DNA from: Psychrobacter piechaudii | Lineage (GTDB): Bacteria; Pseudomonadota; Gammaproteobacteria; Pseudomonadales; Moraxellaceae | Reading direction: 5' to 3' | NCBI RefSeq assembly: GCF_900162825.1 | Contig: NZ_FUGE01000081.1 | Span: forward strand, 1-51,662 | Length of the DNA: 51,662 nucleotides | Notes under the pieces: generated by a model | What the model was told of the DNA's origin: nothing | Databases searched by the model: none | Seen by the model: the letters and a program-made list of their open reading frames with translations, nothing else | In this document: piece after piece, positions 26,457 through 37,763 of the stretch | Numbering within the stretch: the stretch's first letter is position 1 | Layout: every line of letters begins with the position of its first letter | Translations under genes and position numbers: made by a program

Positions 26457-27197
26457 ATGAGTTTAATAGAAGTAGTGGGTATAGAAGGTTATATTCAGAC
26501 CACCTATCTTGCAGTATACCCTGACAAATTGATGTTAATAGATTCTGGTTGCCGTGGTGATGTAGATCTTATTTTAAATTACATCACAGACACCCTACAA
26601 AGGCCTGTTGATCAGCTAAAGACAGTCTTGGTCAGTCATATGCATCCTGATCATGCTGGGGGTGCTGTGCTACTTCGTAAGAAGACGGGTTGTCAGATTG
26701 TGGCAGGCGCGCAGGCTGACACCTGGTATAAAGGCCTGTTAGGACGCAAACAACATGTATGGGATCTGGCACTGACTCACTATGTGGCTAATCGTAAAAG
26801 AAAGCCAAAGACCTACCAGTGGTACACGCCATTTCTAAAGCCCGACATTATAGTAAAAGATGGTGATACAGTACCCAACTTTGAAGACTGGGTGATACTT
26901 GAAACTCCAGGGCATACCAACTGTGATCTCTCCTTTTGGCATACGCCTAGCAATGAAATTTATACCGCTGATTTAATTTTAAAGATTAAAAATAAATTTG
27001 TGTCGCCTTATTTAATAAGTTATCCCAAAAAATACAAAGCTTCTTTAAGTAAAATCAAGGCGTTACAGCCTTCACAGTTACTGTTAGCGCACGGTAGAAA
27101 ATCAGAAATCAGGGCTGGAGATTTTGACAGCCTCATTGATAAAGCTCCTAATGAGCCTCGTAGAATGGGGCTTAGAGAGGCAATAGGTCTTAAGTAA
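26457..27197 (+). CDS. Metallo-beta-lactamase-fold hydrolase
   Basis: 246 aa, cytoplasmic (no signal peptide). HMHPDH at 61-66 is the HxHxDH di-metal motif. His153 in ETPGHT and Asp172 in YTADLI complete the site, and a last His lies in LLLAHGRKS near 221. This is the general glyoxalase-II-like branch of the fold. The substrate is unknown. AGGAG sits 4-5 bases before the ATG. A long hairpin followed by T residues lies 118 bases after the stop. Confidence 0.85.
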   Translation: MSLIEVVGIEGYIQTTYLAVYPDKLMLIDSGCRGDVDLILNYITDTLQRPVDQLKTVLVSHMHPDHAGGAVLLRKKTGCQIVAGAQADTWYKGLLGRKQHVWDLALTHYVANRKRKPKTYQWYTPFLKPDIIVKDGDTVPNFEDWVILETPGHTNCDLSFWHTPSNEIYTADLILKIKNKFVSPYLISYPKKYKASLSKIKALQPSQLLLAHGRKSEIRAGDFDSLIDKAPNEPRRMGLREAIGLK

Positions 27198-27266
27198 AGT
27201 TATGACAATATGACAACTGTGAGGGCGATTGGCTTTGCTTAGGGCTTATGTTGAGTGCGATAGATT

Positions 27267-27314
27267 CTGAGAGTGACTAGTTTTTAGAGTGATTGGCGTT
27301 TAGAGTAACTGATG
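27267..27314. repeat. Three degenerate 16-nt direct repeats
   Basis: Units at 27267-27282, 27283-27298 (TTTAGAGTGATTGGCG) and 27299-27314 (TTTAGAGTAACTGATG). The last two match at 11 of 16 positions. They run straight into the hairpin at 27315. Confidence 0.55.
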
Positions 27315-27370
27315 CCTTGTATTGGTAAGTATCAATAGATCACCGCTATTATTATCAATACAAGGTTTTT
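27315..27370 (+). terminator. Long-stem terminator-like hairpin after the MBL hydrolase gene
   Basis: CCTTGTATTG (27315-27324) pairs with CAATACAAGG (27356-27365), followed by five T. The 31-base interior can form an inner AATAG/CTATT stem. It may terminate the hydrolase transcript or be the 3' end of a small RNA. Confidence 0.65.
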
Positions 27371-27402
27371 AGTCTTTAGTAGACAGCTAAATAGAGTAGA
27401 CG

Positions 27403-27441
27403 AAAAAAACCCCGATTAAACATTGTTTAATCGGGGTTTTT
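27403..27441 (-). terminator. Terminator of tRNA-Lys
   Basis: AACCCCGATTAAAC (27408-27421), loop ATT, GTTTAATCGGGGTT (27425-27438): a perfect 14-bp stem. On the minus strand it is followed by seven T, 8 bases after the tRNA 3' end. A and T runs on both sides allow action in both directions. Confidence 0.93.
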
Positions 27442-27448
27442 AGATATA

Positions 27449-27524
27449 TGGTGGGCCGACCGCGACTCGAACGCGGGACCAATAGATTAAAAGTCTACTG
27501 CTCTACCAACTGAGCTATCGGCCC
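27449..27524 (-). tRNA. tRNA-Lys (UUU anticodon)
   Basis: The 76-nt minus-strand sequence begins GGGCCGATAGCTCAGTTGG and ends with an encoded CCA. Acceptor arm GGGCCGA/TCGGCCC, D-loop AGTTGGTAGA, anticodon loop CTTTTAA (anticodon TTT), T-loop GTTCGAGTC. The cloverleaf is complete. It is a single tRNA with its own promoter and terminator. Confidence 0.98.
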
Positions 27525-27567
27525 TAAACAGTTAAAAGGTTGCTGTATCCCCTTAACGTGAGAGCAC

Positions 27568-27595
27568 ATTATACGCCTCAAAAATGAGAATGCAA
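27568..27595 (-). promoter_or_regulatory. Sigma-70-type promoter of tRNA-Lys
   Basis: On the minus strand, TTGCAT (27590-27595) and a perfect TATAAT (27568-27573) are 16 bases apart, with the -10 box 44 bases before the tRNA 5' end. Confidence 0.8.
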
Positions 27596-27700
27596 CCCTA
27601 AATCTTAAATTTTTCTATTTTTTTCAGTATTAATCGTTTTTTTGTGGTTTTAATCTTAAATCATAGCCATTTATATTTTCGCAGTTAGCCGCTAATGACT

Positions 27701-29800
27701 TTAATCTCTAGATAAAGCCTCCACTGGATTTAGCTTGGCTGCGTTGCGGGCAGGTAAGAAACCGAAAACAATCCCGATTAATGTTGAGCAAATAAAAGCG
27801 GCAATAATGGAGGTAGGGGAGTAGATAACACTGAAACTATCAGAGCCTAAACTATTAATACCTTCCCCAATCAAAAACGCTAACAGGATTCCTAAACCAC
27901 CGCCTAGGATACAAACTAGGACAGCTTCTATCAAAAATTGCTGCATGATATCACTTTGACGTGCTCCCACCGCCATACGTACCCCAATCTCATTGGTACG
28001 CTCGGTCACTGATACCAGCATGATATTCATCACCCCAATACCGCCCACCACTAACGAGATAATCGCAATGGAGGAGATGAGTAGCGTCATGGTATTGGTA
28101 GTAGACTCAATGGTTTGACGAATAGAGTCAGAGTTTTGGGTTCTAAAGTCATCAGCCCCATGTCGCCCTTCAATTAGCTCTGAAATCGCGGATTCTGCAG
28201 CACTGGTTGAGATTTGATTGTCAATGAGCACCACAAAACGATCAATGTTTTCTCCGCCCACAATACGTGACATCATAGTGGTGTAGGGCATATAGATAGT
28301 AGGGGTGTCACTAGAACGACTGAAGGCATTTTCATTGGGCTCTAATACCCCAATTACCAGGCCAGGAACATTGCCAATTAGCAATACTTCTCCAATGGGG
28401 TTAGTAATGTCTGGGAAGAAAGTAGTTTTGGCATTGTCATCAATGATGATGTCTTGCGTACGCAGGGAGATACTTTGTTCGTCGAAGCCTTGACCTTGTG
28501 CCAGTTTTTCTCCAGTAACTTCTAGATAGCCTGAGCCCACACCACTGATACTGGCGGACTCTTGTACACTTCGATAGCGGACACTGGCGTTGGTATCAAG
28601 CTGCGGGCTGACGCTGACTACATAAGGTTGATCGGCCACAGCTTGGGCATCGTCTGGCGTCAGGTTGTCATCATTATATTGTCGTCTGGGATCGCCATAG
28701 GGGTAACCATCAATAACGGTGATGGTATTGGTACCTAATGAGCTGATGTTGGACAGAATTTGCTGCTGTGAGCCTTGACCTATACCTACGACTGAGACCA
28801 CTGAAGCGATACCGATGATAATCCCCAGCATGGTCAGCAAGGTGCGCATCTTATGAGCGCGCATGGCCAATATTGACATTCTAAACGCTTCTGATAAGCG
28901 GTCAATAAGCGAGCCTAACCGACTTTTTTGTTTGTGGCGTAAGACTTTTGAAGGACTGGCTGAGGCTGCTGTTGCCTCTTCTGTTGTCTCTTCATTGGCT
29001 AGAGCTTGCGAATGGTCTGAATGGTTAAAGTGCTCATTGCGGTAATCTGCAATAATGTGGCCGTCTTTGAGCTCAATAACCCGTTCTGCTTGATCTGCAA
29101 TACTGGGATCATGGGTGACCATAATCACCGTGTGACCTTGCTTGTTCAAATTATTTAGAATTTGTAAAACATCTTTGCCCGACTTACTGTCCAAGGCACC
29201 CGTGGGTTCATCGGCTAAGATGACATCGCCACCATTCATCAAGGCTCGGGCTACCGACACACGCTGCTGTTGTCCCCCTGACAGTTGGCTGGGCCGGTTA
29301 TGAACCTTATCGCCGAGGCCTAAATCTGTCAGTAACTGTTCAGCCCGCTGTGCTCGCAGCTTATTGTCCATTCCGGCATAGACGGCAGGCACGGCAACGT
29401 TGTCTCGAGCATCAATATCACCCAGTAAGTGATATCTTTGGAAAATAAAGCCAAAATGTTCACGGCGCAGCTTGGCCAGCTCATCGGCATCTAGCTGTTT
29501 AACAGATTTGCCAAAGATGAGGTAATCACCGGCAGTGGCCTTATCTAAACAGCCTAAGATATTCATCAAAGTAGATTTACCTGAGCCGGATTGGCCAATG
29601 ATGGCCACCATTTCACCTTGATAAATAGTGAGGTCAATACCGTGCAAAATACGAATGGTCTGCTCACCAGCAGGAAACTCACGGATAATACCGCTTAGTT
29701 GCATGATGGGCTCTGCCCCTGGTTTTGACGACGAGGCAGTCCTTTTTAACATTGGGTCGGTTGCAACAGAGTTGCTTACTGGCGGCTCGGGTGTGGTCAT
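27701..29800 (-). CDS. macB: MacB-type ABC transporter (ATPase-permease fusion)
   Basis: Inner-membrane part of a tripartite efflux pump, working with MacA and a TolC-like channel. The ATPase domain (about 30-260) has Walker A GQSGSGKST at 69-77, signature LSGGQQQRVSVARAL and Walker B VILADEPTGALD. After a linker the first membrane segment (about 322-343) leads into a periplasmic domain (about 350-570), and three C-terminal segments include an FtsX domain with VTERTNEIGVRMAVGARQ. Length 699 aa, against about 650 for E. coli MacB. The substrate (macrolides, toxins or siderophore-like molecules) is unknown. It lies 112 bases downstream of macA in the same direction. Confidence 0.93.
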   Translation of the reverse strand: MTTPEPPVSNSVATDPMLKRTASSSKPGAEPIMQLSGIIREFPAGEQTIRILHGIDLTIYQGEMVAIIGQSGSGKSTLMNILGCLDKATAGDYLIFGKSVKQLDADELAKLRREHFGFIFQRYHLLGDIDARDNVAVPAVYAGMDNKLRAQRAEQLLTDLGLGDKVHNRPSQLSGGQQQRVSVARALMNGGDVILADEPTGALDSKSGKDVLQILNNLNKQGHTVIMVTHDPSIADQAERVIELKDGHIIADYRNEHFNHSDHSQALANEETTEEATAASASPSKVLRHKQKSRLGSLIDRLSEAFRMSILAMRAHKMRTLLTMLGIIIGIASVVSVVGIGQGSQQQILSNISSLGTNTITVIDGYPYGDPRRQYNDDNLTPDDAQAVADQPYVVSVSPQLDTNASVRYRSVQESASISGVGSGYLEVTGEKLAQGQGFDEQSISLRTQDIIIDDNAKTTFFPDITNPIGEVLLIGNVPGLVIGVLEPNENAFSRSSDTPTIYMPYTTMMSRIVGGENIDRFVVLIDNQISTSAAESAISELIEGRHGADDFRTQNSDSIRQTIESTTNTMTLLISSIAIISLVVGGIGVMNIMLVSVTERTNEIGVRMAVGARQSDIMQQFLIEAVLVCILGGGLGILLAFLIGEGINSLGSDSFSVIYSPTSIIAAFICSTLIGIVFGFLPARNAAKLNPVEALSRD

Positions 29801-29912
29801 AGCAAAATCTTCAGTTCAGGCAAAGCTAATAAAAAAAACTAGCCTAAGATAAATTCAAAGTCAGTGATCAGGCAGTAAATAGCCAGTTATTAACAGGTTT
29901 ATAGACTAGCTG

Positions 29913-31316
29913 TTACATTCCAAGTGGACGACGGCCACGGCTTTGCTGTTTGCCTGGGGCACCTGAGTTCTCCCCAATAATTACCGCTTCACCTTCTTTG
30001 AGTCCACTTAGGATTTGGGCATTCACTCTATTGTCGATACCGACGGTTACAGGTCTGTGTTCGACACTGCCATCAGCTTTTAATACTCTCACATAACTAC
30101 CTTTATTATTGGCAGAAGGTTGGTTAGTAGCAGAGTTTTTAGTAGCATCGGCTCCTTGCTTAGCGGAGCGTTTGCCACCTGCAGCATTATTATCGCCTCG
30201 TCCTTTTTTGATTGCAGCAGAAGGCACTATTAGCGTGTTCTCAGCTTTATCGATGACCACATAAACTTGAGCGGTCATATCAATACGGAAAAGGCGCTCG
30301 GGATTAGGGACTTCAACATAGCCAATATAATAGATGGCAGAGTCGGTGGTGCTTGTAGAGCTAATTTGTTCTGGGGCAGGCTCGACAGCCGTTAATACCG
30401 CATCGTATTTTTTGTCGGGGTTCCCAATGGTATTAAAGTATACCGGCATGCCCGCTTTGACATTAATCACATCTGCCTCTGAGATTTGGGCATTAATACG
30501 CACCGTTGATAAATCGGCTAAGGTGACGATAGTGGGCGCGGCTTGATTGGCGTTAACGGTTGTCCCTTGCTCAGTGACTACAGCGACGATGGTGCCATCC
30601 ATTGGGGCGCGGATAGTGGTATAGCCTAAGTCGGTATTGGCAGTATTTAAATTGGTTTGGGCTTTGCGTAGATCGGCTTCGCTGCTGGCAATATTAGACT
30701 GGGAAGTGATAAGCGCTGCTTGGGCAGTTTTGATAGCAGATTTCGCTGCGGCCACACTGGCTTGAGCTTTTTCGACTGTGGTTCGCGCGTTTTCAACTTC
30801 TTGCTGGCTAATAGCATCCATCGCAAGTAGTGGACTTAATCTAGCATAGTCAGACTGGGCCTGCTTTAAGTCCGCTTCACGACTTGCTAGATCGGCTTGG
30901 GCACTTTCTAGACCTGCTTTACGGCTATAATATTCCGCTTGCGCACTTTGTAGTCCGGCTCGACCTTGTTCTAGAGTCGCTTGCTGGTTAGATAGGTTGT
31001 TTTTTTGGGTAACTTGGTCAATTTGAGCGATGAGATCGCCTTTTTTTACTACATCACCCACATTTACATATAGCTTAGTGACTTCCCCAGAGACCTGAGC
31101 GCCTACATCGACCGTGTTTAGGGCCTTTACTTTACCTGAAGCCATTACATTACGTTCAATATCTCCTATCTCAGCAGGAGTAGTAATGTAGTTTGGGGTC
31201 TCTTCTTTGGGTTTAGATTTATTGTATAAAAGTACGCCCAAAGCCAAGACAGCTAAAGCGATGAGACTCCACTTTATAAGAGACTTGCGAGTTTTCTGAT
31301 TAGAGATAAAAGCCAT
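29913..31316 (-). CDS. macA: MacA-type periplasmic adaptor (membrane fusion) protein
   Basis: 467 aa with an N-terminal membrane anchor (about 14-30), lipoyl-like half motifs (VDVGAQVSGEV and TTIRAPMDGTI) around a long alpha-helical hairpin (about 95-215, Ala/Gln-rich, including DAISQQEVENARTTVEKAQ), then beta-barrel and membrane-proximal domains. It links MacB to the outer-membrane channel. A low-complexity Lys/Asn/Ser insert near 365-400 is unusual for the family. The Arg/Gly-rich C-terminus ends in RGRRPLGM. GGA lies 8 bases before the ATG. It is the first gene of the macAB operon. Confidence 0.92.
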   Translation of the reverse strand: MAFISNQKTRKSLIKWSLIALAVLALGVLLYNKSKPKEETPNYITTPAEIGDIERNVMASGKVKALNTVDVGAQVSGEVTKLYVNVGDVVKKGDLIAQIDQVTQKNNLSNQQATLEQGRAGLQSAQAEYYSRKAGLESAQADLASREADLKQAQSDYARLSPLLAMDAISQQEVENARTTVEKAQASVAAAKSAIKTAQAALITSQSNIASSEADLRKAQTNLNTANTDLGYTTIRAPMDGTIVAVVTEQGTTVNANQAAPTIVTLADLSTVRINAQISEADVINVKAGMPVYFNTIGNPDKKYDAVLTAVEPAPEQISSTSTTDSAIYYIGYVEVPNPERLFRIDMTAQVYVVIDKAENTLIVPSAAIKKGRGDNNAAGGKRSAKQGADATKNSATNQPSANNKGSYVRVLKADGSVEHRPVTVGIDNRVNAQILSGLKEGEAVIIGENSGAPGKQQSRGRRPLGM

Positions 31317-31552
31317 GTCACAGTCCGAAAACTAATTTTAAATAGACTTATGATACCTCACTACGATAAAAAGACTATGGTATTAAGTTTAAGAAAGGTT
31401 ACAAGGGACGGTTGAAGAGGCTGAAAATACGCAGAGGAATGGAAGTGGGCGGAATAAATTGCTGAACAAGATGAGCAAATTGAGATAAATGCAATAAATA
31501 ATTATAGAGGTAGACACTGTCATAGCGTGGATTAAAAAGCTAAGGTAACTGA

Positions 31553-32635
31553 CTAAAAAAGTCTATGTCCTGTCACTCTTAAGGCCGCTTGCAACATAAG
31601 CTCCCAAGCAGGTTGACGCACGATACCTTTTACCGCTTTATCACACTGATAAAGAATGTCTGGCCAATCCGCAATGCTTTGTGGGGTTTGACGCCGGCAA
31701 GCATTTTGATATAAAGATTGCTTACTGCTCCAGATACCTATGCTTTGTGGGTTCTCACCCGCCATAAGCTGCATAATAAGGCGCATATCCTTACTAATGG
31801 CCCAAAGTATCAAGGGAGAGGGTTCTTCTGTGGCTTTTAACTGCTCCATGATCTTGACTACTTGAGGCGCATTACCGGCCAACATAGCGTCGGATAAATC
31901 AAAGACACTATACTGGGCATCACTGACTAAGGCATTTTTTAAGGCCTCGACATCAATGGTGGTAGCGGTCACCGAATCCGAAGAGTCAGATTGACTGTCA
32001 GCAATAGTAGCTTCGTTAGGAGAGGCGGTTTGTGGTGAATATAAATAAGATAAGCGCCATAGGGCCTGATAGGCACTGAGCAGATGATGTTCTGTTTGCA
32101 CCATCAAAAACTGCCAAGCCTCAGGTAATAAATTCAGCCCAAATTTTTGCGATTGAAAGGTTAGAATCTGTTGACGTTGGTTTTCATTATATAAATTACA
32201 ATCAATGACATGCCCTTGCTGAGCAAAGGGTATATACCATTTACTACTTTTTGAGCGGTTATCTACTTTGACGGTTAGCCATAGCATACAGTTTTGATTG
32301 TCACCATTATTGGCGGCGCTGGCAAAACTTTCGAGCTCTTGCAGCATCGCCTTATCAGGTTTGTGGTTGCCGGTCACGATAACCGCTGTGGCATCGTCAA
32401 ATAAAGACAGGCTATTAAGCTCACTCATGACTTCTTGCCAGCTCTTGCTAGACACTAATTCTAAGCGTTTAACCGCCAGATTTTGCGCTCGCCAAGAGGT
32501 ACGCATGGCATCGATGAGCCATTGTTGTAACAGAGGCTCATCGCCATGGGCCAACCACAATCCGGTTAAATTAAGCGGGTTTGTGGCGCTAGCAGCACTA
32601 AGCTTTGGATAGACATTTAAAAAAGTATCTTCCAT
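31553..32635 (-). CDS. holA: DNA polymerase III delta subunit
   Basis: Clamp-loader subunit that opens the beta sliding clamp. The 360-aa length and the pattern fit HolA: the N-terminal AAA+-like fold with LWLAHGDEPLLQQWLIDAMR, then SLFDDATAVIVTGNH, and the C-terminal collar with SDAMLAGNAP and SPLILWAISKDMRLIMQL. A Ser/Thr/Asp-rich insert of about 25 residues near 205-230 is extra. The start lies 3 bases after the lptE stop, so translation is likely coupled; no strong ribosome site is visible. It is the last gene of leuS-lptE-holA. Confidence 0.9.
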   Translation of the reverse strand: MEDTFLNVYPKLSAASATNPLNLTGLWLAHGDEPLLQQWLIDAMRTSWRAQNLAVKRLELVSSKSWQEVMSELNSLSLFDDATAVIVTGNHKPDKAMLQELESFASAANNGDNQNCMLWLTVKVDNRSKSSKWYIPFAQQGHVIDCNLYNENQRQQILTFQSQKFGLNLLPEAWQFLMVQTEHHLLSAYQALWRLSYLYSPQTASPNEATIADSQSDSSDSVTATTIDVEALKNALVSDAQYSVFDLSDAMLAGNAPQVVKIMEQLKATEEPSPLILWAISKDMRLIMQLMAGENPQSIGIWSSKQSLYQNACRRQTPQSIADWPDILYQCDKAVKGIVRQPAWELMLQAALRVTGHRLF

Positions 32636-32638
32636 GGT

Positions 32639-33331
32639 TTAAGGCGTAGACTCAGCAGCAGGTGAATCAGAATCAGTCGGTACCAATACTGCAATCTTTG
32701 AGTCATCTTGCTTGGCTTTTGGGGCAACACGAGGCAAGTTTAGCGCCACATATTGATCGGTAATACGCTGGGCTAAGTTTCTATATAGCCACTCTTCAAT
32801 TTGTTTACCTTGTTTGTCATCGGTACTGACTGAAGCTTCATCAAATTGATAAGTGCGTTCTACTTGCACTTGGTTTTTCACGATCATCGGTTCGTTAGCC
32901 TGGCCTTGATCGTTATTAAGCGTTTCGTAGAACACATCCGCAGACAACACCAAGCGAACTTCGGTTAACACCCCAACCAATTCGTAGCGTTTAAGTTTTA
33001 CGTTCTCTACACGAATACTAGAGGTGTACTGCTTATCACTACTATTGATTTGACGTCCAATGTTGTCAACTACATTGACCCCAACGGCATTCAAGCGCTG
33101 TGTTAACGGTTGTTTTAAGCGAAAGCTGGTGGGGTCATTATCATTGAGACTAAGAGAAGTAGTTTGCGCCACATAAGTCATAGGACTGTCATAGCCACGT
33201 AAATGAAAACCACAGCTGCTCAGCATAAGCGGGGCTGCCACTAATGCCGCTGTTAATAGCGCAGTGCATAGAGCACCACGCTTATTTGTAGCAACGATAC
33301 CAGTTTCAGTCTGGGCTAATAGATGGGTCAT
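32639..33331 (-). CDS. lptE: LPS-assembly lipoprotein LptE
   Basis: Outer-membrane lipoprotein that plugs and helps fold LptD, the lipopolysaccharide translocon. A signal sequence ends in the lipobox LSSC with Cys40, followed by GFHLRGY, the typical LptE start of the mature protein. The N-terminal region of about 20 residues before the hydrophobic core is longer than usual, so a later start is possible, but AGGA 6 bases before the ATG at 33329-33331 supports this one. A C-terminal acidic/Ser tail of about 30 residues is extra. It lies 3 bases after leuS. Confidence 0.92.
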   Translation of the reverse strand: MTHLLAQTETGIVATNKRGALCTALLTAALVAAPLMLSSCGFHLRGYDSPMTYVAQTTSLSLNDNDPTSFRLKQPLTQRLNAVGVNVVDNIGRQINSSDKQYTSSIRVENVKLKRYELVGVLTEVRLVLSADVFYETLNNDQGQANEPMIVKNQVQVERTYQFDEASVSTDDKQGKQIEEWLYRNLAQRITDQYVALNLPRVAPKAKQDDSKIAVLVPTDSDSPAAESTP

Positions 33332-33334
33332 GAT

Positions 33335-35992
33335 TTATCCTACCACTACAATGTTAACCAGCTTGTTAGGTACAACGATCTCTTTTTTAATCTCACCGGT
33401 TAGATACTTAGCCACCGCTTCGATTTGTTTCGCTTGTGCTTTAAGAGCTTCAGGGTCGCTATTAGGCGCCACTTCCATCTTGCCACGCACCTTACCGTTG
33501 ACCTGAACCACCATAGTGATAGTGTCTTGAACCAATGCTGATTTATCAGCAGTAGGATAGGTCAAGTTTAAGGTATCTATTCCCAACTCTTCAAGCAAAT
33601 GCTCTGCAATGTGTGGGGCATAAACAGACAAGATAGTCAGCAAGGTAGTAATGGCTTCATGCTGTACCGCCAGTGCTGTAGCATTAACTTCTTTGTTCTT
33701 CGCAATGAAAGTACCAATCTCGTTGGCCAATTCCATTAGGCTTGATACCGGCGTGTTTAATGATAAACGGTCGCCTAAGTCATTATCAATTTTGGCAATA
33801 ACTTCGTGAGTCTTACGACGTAGATTTTTTGCTAAGCTATCTAGCTCATTGCTATCGATAGCAGAAATGGCTGGCAACTCAGTAGCACTAATGCCTTGTT
33901 GTTGTAACAGCTCAATATGAGTTTGGACTTCACGCCAAACTTTCTTCAAGAAGTTATAAGGTCCTTTTAAGGAATCATCTGACCATTCTAAGGTCTGATC
34001 AGCTGGCGCGGCAAATAGGGTATACAAACGAACCGTATCAGCACCATATTGGTCGATAGTGGTTTGCGGATCCACTCCGTTATTTTTTGACTTCGACATT
34101 TTTTCAATTTTACCGATGGTTACTGGCTGGCCATCTGCTTTTAAGGTCGCATTGATAGGCTGACCACGGTCATCATAATTGATATCTACGTCTTCAGCGA
34201 AGTAATAAGTTTTGCTGCCGTCTTCATTTTTGCGATATAAAGTACCGGCCAATACCATGCCTTGAGTCAGCAAGTTTTTAAATGGCTCATCGCCTGATAC
34301 CAAACCTTCGTCACGCATTAGCTTGTGATAGAAGCGAGCATATAATAGATGCATCACCGCATGTTCAACACCGCCCACATATTGATCGACCGGAAGCCAG
34401 GTGTCAGCGGCTGATTTATCAACCATTTGCGTGTCATCATTAGGACTTGCAAAGCGGGCGTAATACCAGCTTGATTCCATAAAGGTATCAAAAGTATCGG
34501 TTTCACGCTCTGCTGGGCCACCACACTTAGGACAAGTGGTGTTAACAAACTCAGGGATATTTTTTAGGGGGTTACCACGGCCATCAGGCACTACGTCTGT
34601 AGGTAGCTTAATAGGTAAATCCGCTTCGTCAACAGGAACGTTGCCACAGTATTCACAGTTAATCATTGGAATTGGGCAACCCCAATAACGTTGACGTGAC
34701 ACACCCCAGTCACGTAGACGATATTGAATCTTACGTGCAGCTAAGTTTTGCGGTTCAAGCTTGGTCAACATGGCTTCAAATGAGCCTTCGAAGTCTAAGC
34801 CGTCGAACTCACCTGAGTTAACTAAGGTGCCACGCTCAGTGTAAGCTCCTTCATGATCTTCAGGAGTTTCAATAACAGTCTTGATAGGCAGGTTATATTT
34901 GCTAGCAAATTCGAAATCACGCTCATCATGAGCAGGAACCGCCATTACAGCACCAGAGCCGTAGCTCATTAGTACGTAGTTGGCTACCCAAACAGGGATC
35001 TCTTCACCAGTTAGAGGATGGGTAACTGTCAGACCGGTATCCATACCCACTTTATCGGCTTTGGCAAGGTCAGCTTCCGCCACAGAGCCTTTTTTACACT
35101 GTTCACAAAACTCAGCAATTTTTGGGTTTTGTTCAGCGGCTAATTTGGCTAAGCGGTGTTCAGCAGCCACAGCCACATAAGTCACCCCCATTAAGGTGTC
35201 AGGGCGGGTAGTGAATACATCTAAGGTGCTTATATCATCGCTGTTTTTGTAAGGGAAATGAACTTCCATACCTTGGCTGCGACCAATCCAATTGCGCTGC
35301 ATGGTGATAACATCGCTTGGCCATTGTCCTTCTAACTGCTCTAAATCATCCAGTAGCTCATCAGCATAATCTGTGATTTTGAAGTAGTACATAGGGATAT
35401 CACGCTTCTCAACTGGAGCGCCACTACGCCAACCTTTACCATCGATAACTTGTTCGTTGGCCAATACCGTATTGTCCACTGGGTCCCAGTTTACAGTGGC
35501 AAGTTTTTTATAAACCAAGCCTTTTTTGTAAAGCTGTAGGAAGAACCATTGTTCCCAGCGGTAATATTCAGGAGTACAGGTCGCAAACTCGCGTGACCAG
35601 TCAATCGATAGACCCAAAGTCTTTAACTGAGTACGCATATTATCAATATTAGAGAAGGTCCATTTTGCAGGAGCAACTTGGTTGGCAATGGCCGCGTTTT
35701 CTGCAGGCATACCAAACGCATCCCAACCCATAGGCTGTAAAACTTGCTCACCTTTTAAGCGATAATAACGGCTGAGAACATCTGAAATAGTATAGTTACG
35801 AACATGTCCCATATGCAGCTTGCCACTTGGATAAGGGAACATAGACAGCATATAACGTGTTTTTTCATCTTTGCTGATGTCATTGCTTACTTCAAAGCGC
35901 TTATCCGCTTCCCACTTAGCTTGTTGTGTGGCTTCGATTTGCTTTGGTTGATAATGATTTGAATGGTTTTGTTCAGTTGCTGTGGTGCTCAT
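33335..35992 (-). CDS. leuS: Leucyl-tRNA synthetase
   Basis: Class I aminoacyl-tRNA synthetase charging tRNA-Leu. The HIGH signature occurs as KLHMGH near residues 57-62 and the KMSKS loop as [10 protein letters not shown] near 630. The editing domain (about 225-420) includes [14 protein letters not shown]. CxxC pairs (CEYCG, CPKCG) near 445-490 fit the zinc-binding insert. The C-terminal anticodon-binding domain and the tail [11 protein letters not shown] are complete. Length 885 aa is normal (E. coli 860). First gene of the leuS-lptE-holA operon. Confidence 0.98.
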   Translation of the reverse strand: MSTTATEQNHSNHYQPKQIEATQQAKWEADKRFEVSNDISKDEKTRYMLSMFPYPSGKLHMGHVRNYTISDVLSRYYRLKGEQVLQPMGWDAFGMPAENAAIANQVAPAKWTFSNIDNMRTQLKTLGLSIDWSREFATCTPEYYRWEQWFFLQLYKKGLVYKKLATVNWDPVDNTVLANEQVIDGKGWRSGAPVEKRDIPMYYFKITDYADELLDDLEQLEGQWPSDVITMQRNWIGRSQGMEVHFPYKNSDDISTLDVFTTRPDTLMGVTYVAVAAEHRLAKLAAEQNPKIAEFCEQCKKGSVAEADLAKADKVGMDTGLTVTHPLTGEEIPVWVANYVLMSYGSGAVMAVPAHDERDFEFASKYNLPIKTVIETPEDHEGAYTERGTLVNSGEFDGLDFEGSFEAMLTKLEPQNLAARKIQYRLRDWGVSRQRYWGCPIPMINCEYCGNVPVDEADLPIKLPTDVVPDGRGNPLKNIPEFVNTTCPKCGGPAERETDTFDTFMESSWYYARFASPNDDTQMVDKSAADTWLPVDQYVGGVEHAVMHLLYARFYHKLMRDEGLVSGDEPFKNLLTQGMVLAGTLYRKNEDGSKTYYFAEDVDINYDDRGQPINATLKADGQPVTIGKIEKMSKSKNNGVDPQTTIDQYGADTVRLYTLFAAPADQTLEWSDDSLKGPYNFLKKVWREVQTHIELLQQQGISATELPAISAIDSNELDSLAKNLRRKTHEVIAKIDNDLGDRLSLNTPVSSLMELANEIGTFIAKNKEVNATALAVQHEAITTLLTILSVYAPHIAEHLLEELGIDTLNLTYPTADKSALVQDTITMVVQVNGKVRGKMEVAPNSDPEALKAQAKQIEAVAKYLTGEIKKEIVVPNKLVNIVVVG

Positions 35993-36229
35993 AGTAGGCT
36001 CTAAGTTAGATGTTTTTTAAAAGTTTGAGTAAAAAAATCGTAATCACTAAAGTAATAAATAATAGAGAAATTTAGATACGATAGAATAGCTTAAATTGAC
36101 TAAAATTGCGATGGTAAGCGCCAATTTTAACCGGATATTGGCATTCACTGGCTTTATAAGCTGTTAACTATTAAGCTTGTTAAAACTTTTTTTGAGAGAT
36201 AACCGTTATAAAAACAACAGGAGATATAA

Positions 36230-36598
36230 ATGACAATAACTGTTTATGGTATTAAATCTTGCAGCACAATGAAAAAGGCATTCACGAAGTTAGAGGCGCT
36301 TGGTATTGACTATCAATTTCATGATTATAAAAAGCAAGGTATCGATAAGCAAAGTGTCCAGCGCTGGGTCGACGAGCTGGGCATTGAAAAAGTGCTCAAT
36401 AAGAGAGGGACCACTTGGCGTAAATTGACTGAGGAACAAAAAGCAGCTGCTGATGCCGACGTCGATACAGCGATTGAGCTATTGGTTGAAAACACCAGTA
36501 TGATCAAACGTCCCATTGTAGAGGGCGATACTCAAAGCAATAAAATTCTACTTTGCGGCTTTAACGAGGCAGAGTTTGAGCAAGTGTTTTCCGCTTAG
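36230..36598 (+). CDS. ArsC/Spx-family reductase, YffB-like
   Basis: 122-aa thioredoxin-fold protein. YGIKSCSTMKKA carries the single N-terminal Cys. FHDYKKQGID, LNKRGTTWRKL and IKRPIVEG are the conserved Spx/ArsC/YffB blocks. The sequence is closest to E. coli YffB, whose role is uncertain (possibly a glutathione-dependent thiol reductase). No ars genes are nearby, so arsenate reduction is not supported by context. AGGAGA lies 5 bases before the ATG. Confidence 0.9.
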   Translation: MTITVYGIKSCSTMKKAFTKLEALGIDYQFHDYKKQGIDKQSVQRWVDELGIEKVLNKRGTTWRKLTEEQKAAADADVDTAIELLVENTSMIKRPIVEGDTQSNKILLCGFNEAEFEQVFSA

Positions 36599-36642
36599 TT
36601 TATTAGTTAACGCCGTTCGTAAAACATTGAAACTATTATAAT

Positions 36643-36673
36643 AAAAGGGCACTGCTACTAGCGGTGCCCTTTT
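36643..36673. terminator. Bidirectional terminator between the YffB-like gene and argB
   Basis: AAAAGGGCACTGC (36643-36655), loop TACTA, GCGGTGCCCTTTT (36661-36673), one G-U pair. A/T tracts on both sides between converging genes. Confidence 0.9.
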
Positions 36674-36759
36674 ATTTGTTAACCTTTCACTTGTCAAATA
36701 GTAGCTATCAGTAGTGCGTGACTATTTAGATATCAGGTTAATTTCAGATTTAAGGCCAA

Positions 36760-37710
<951 letters not shown>

Positions 37711-37763
37711 TTAAATAAATGGCTTTTGAACTTAGACAAACAGTTTAAACAACTTTTATTATT

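Noticed and set aside
36230-36598. Arsenate resistance gene
   Set aside because: Although ArsC-like, it matches YffB blocks and has no ars neighbours.
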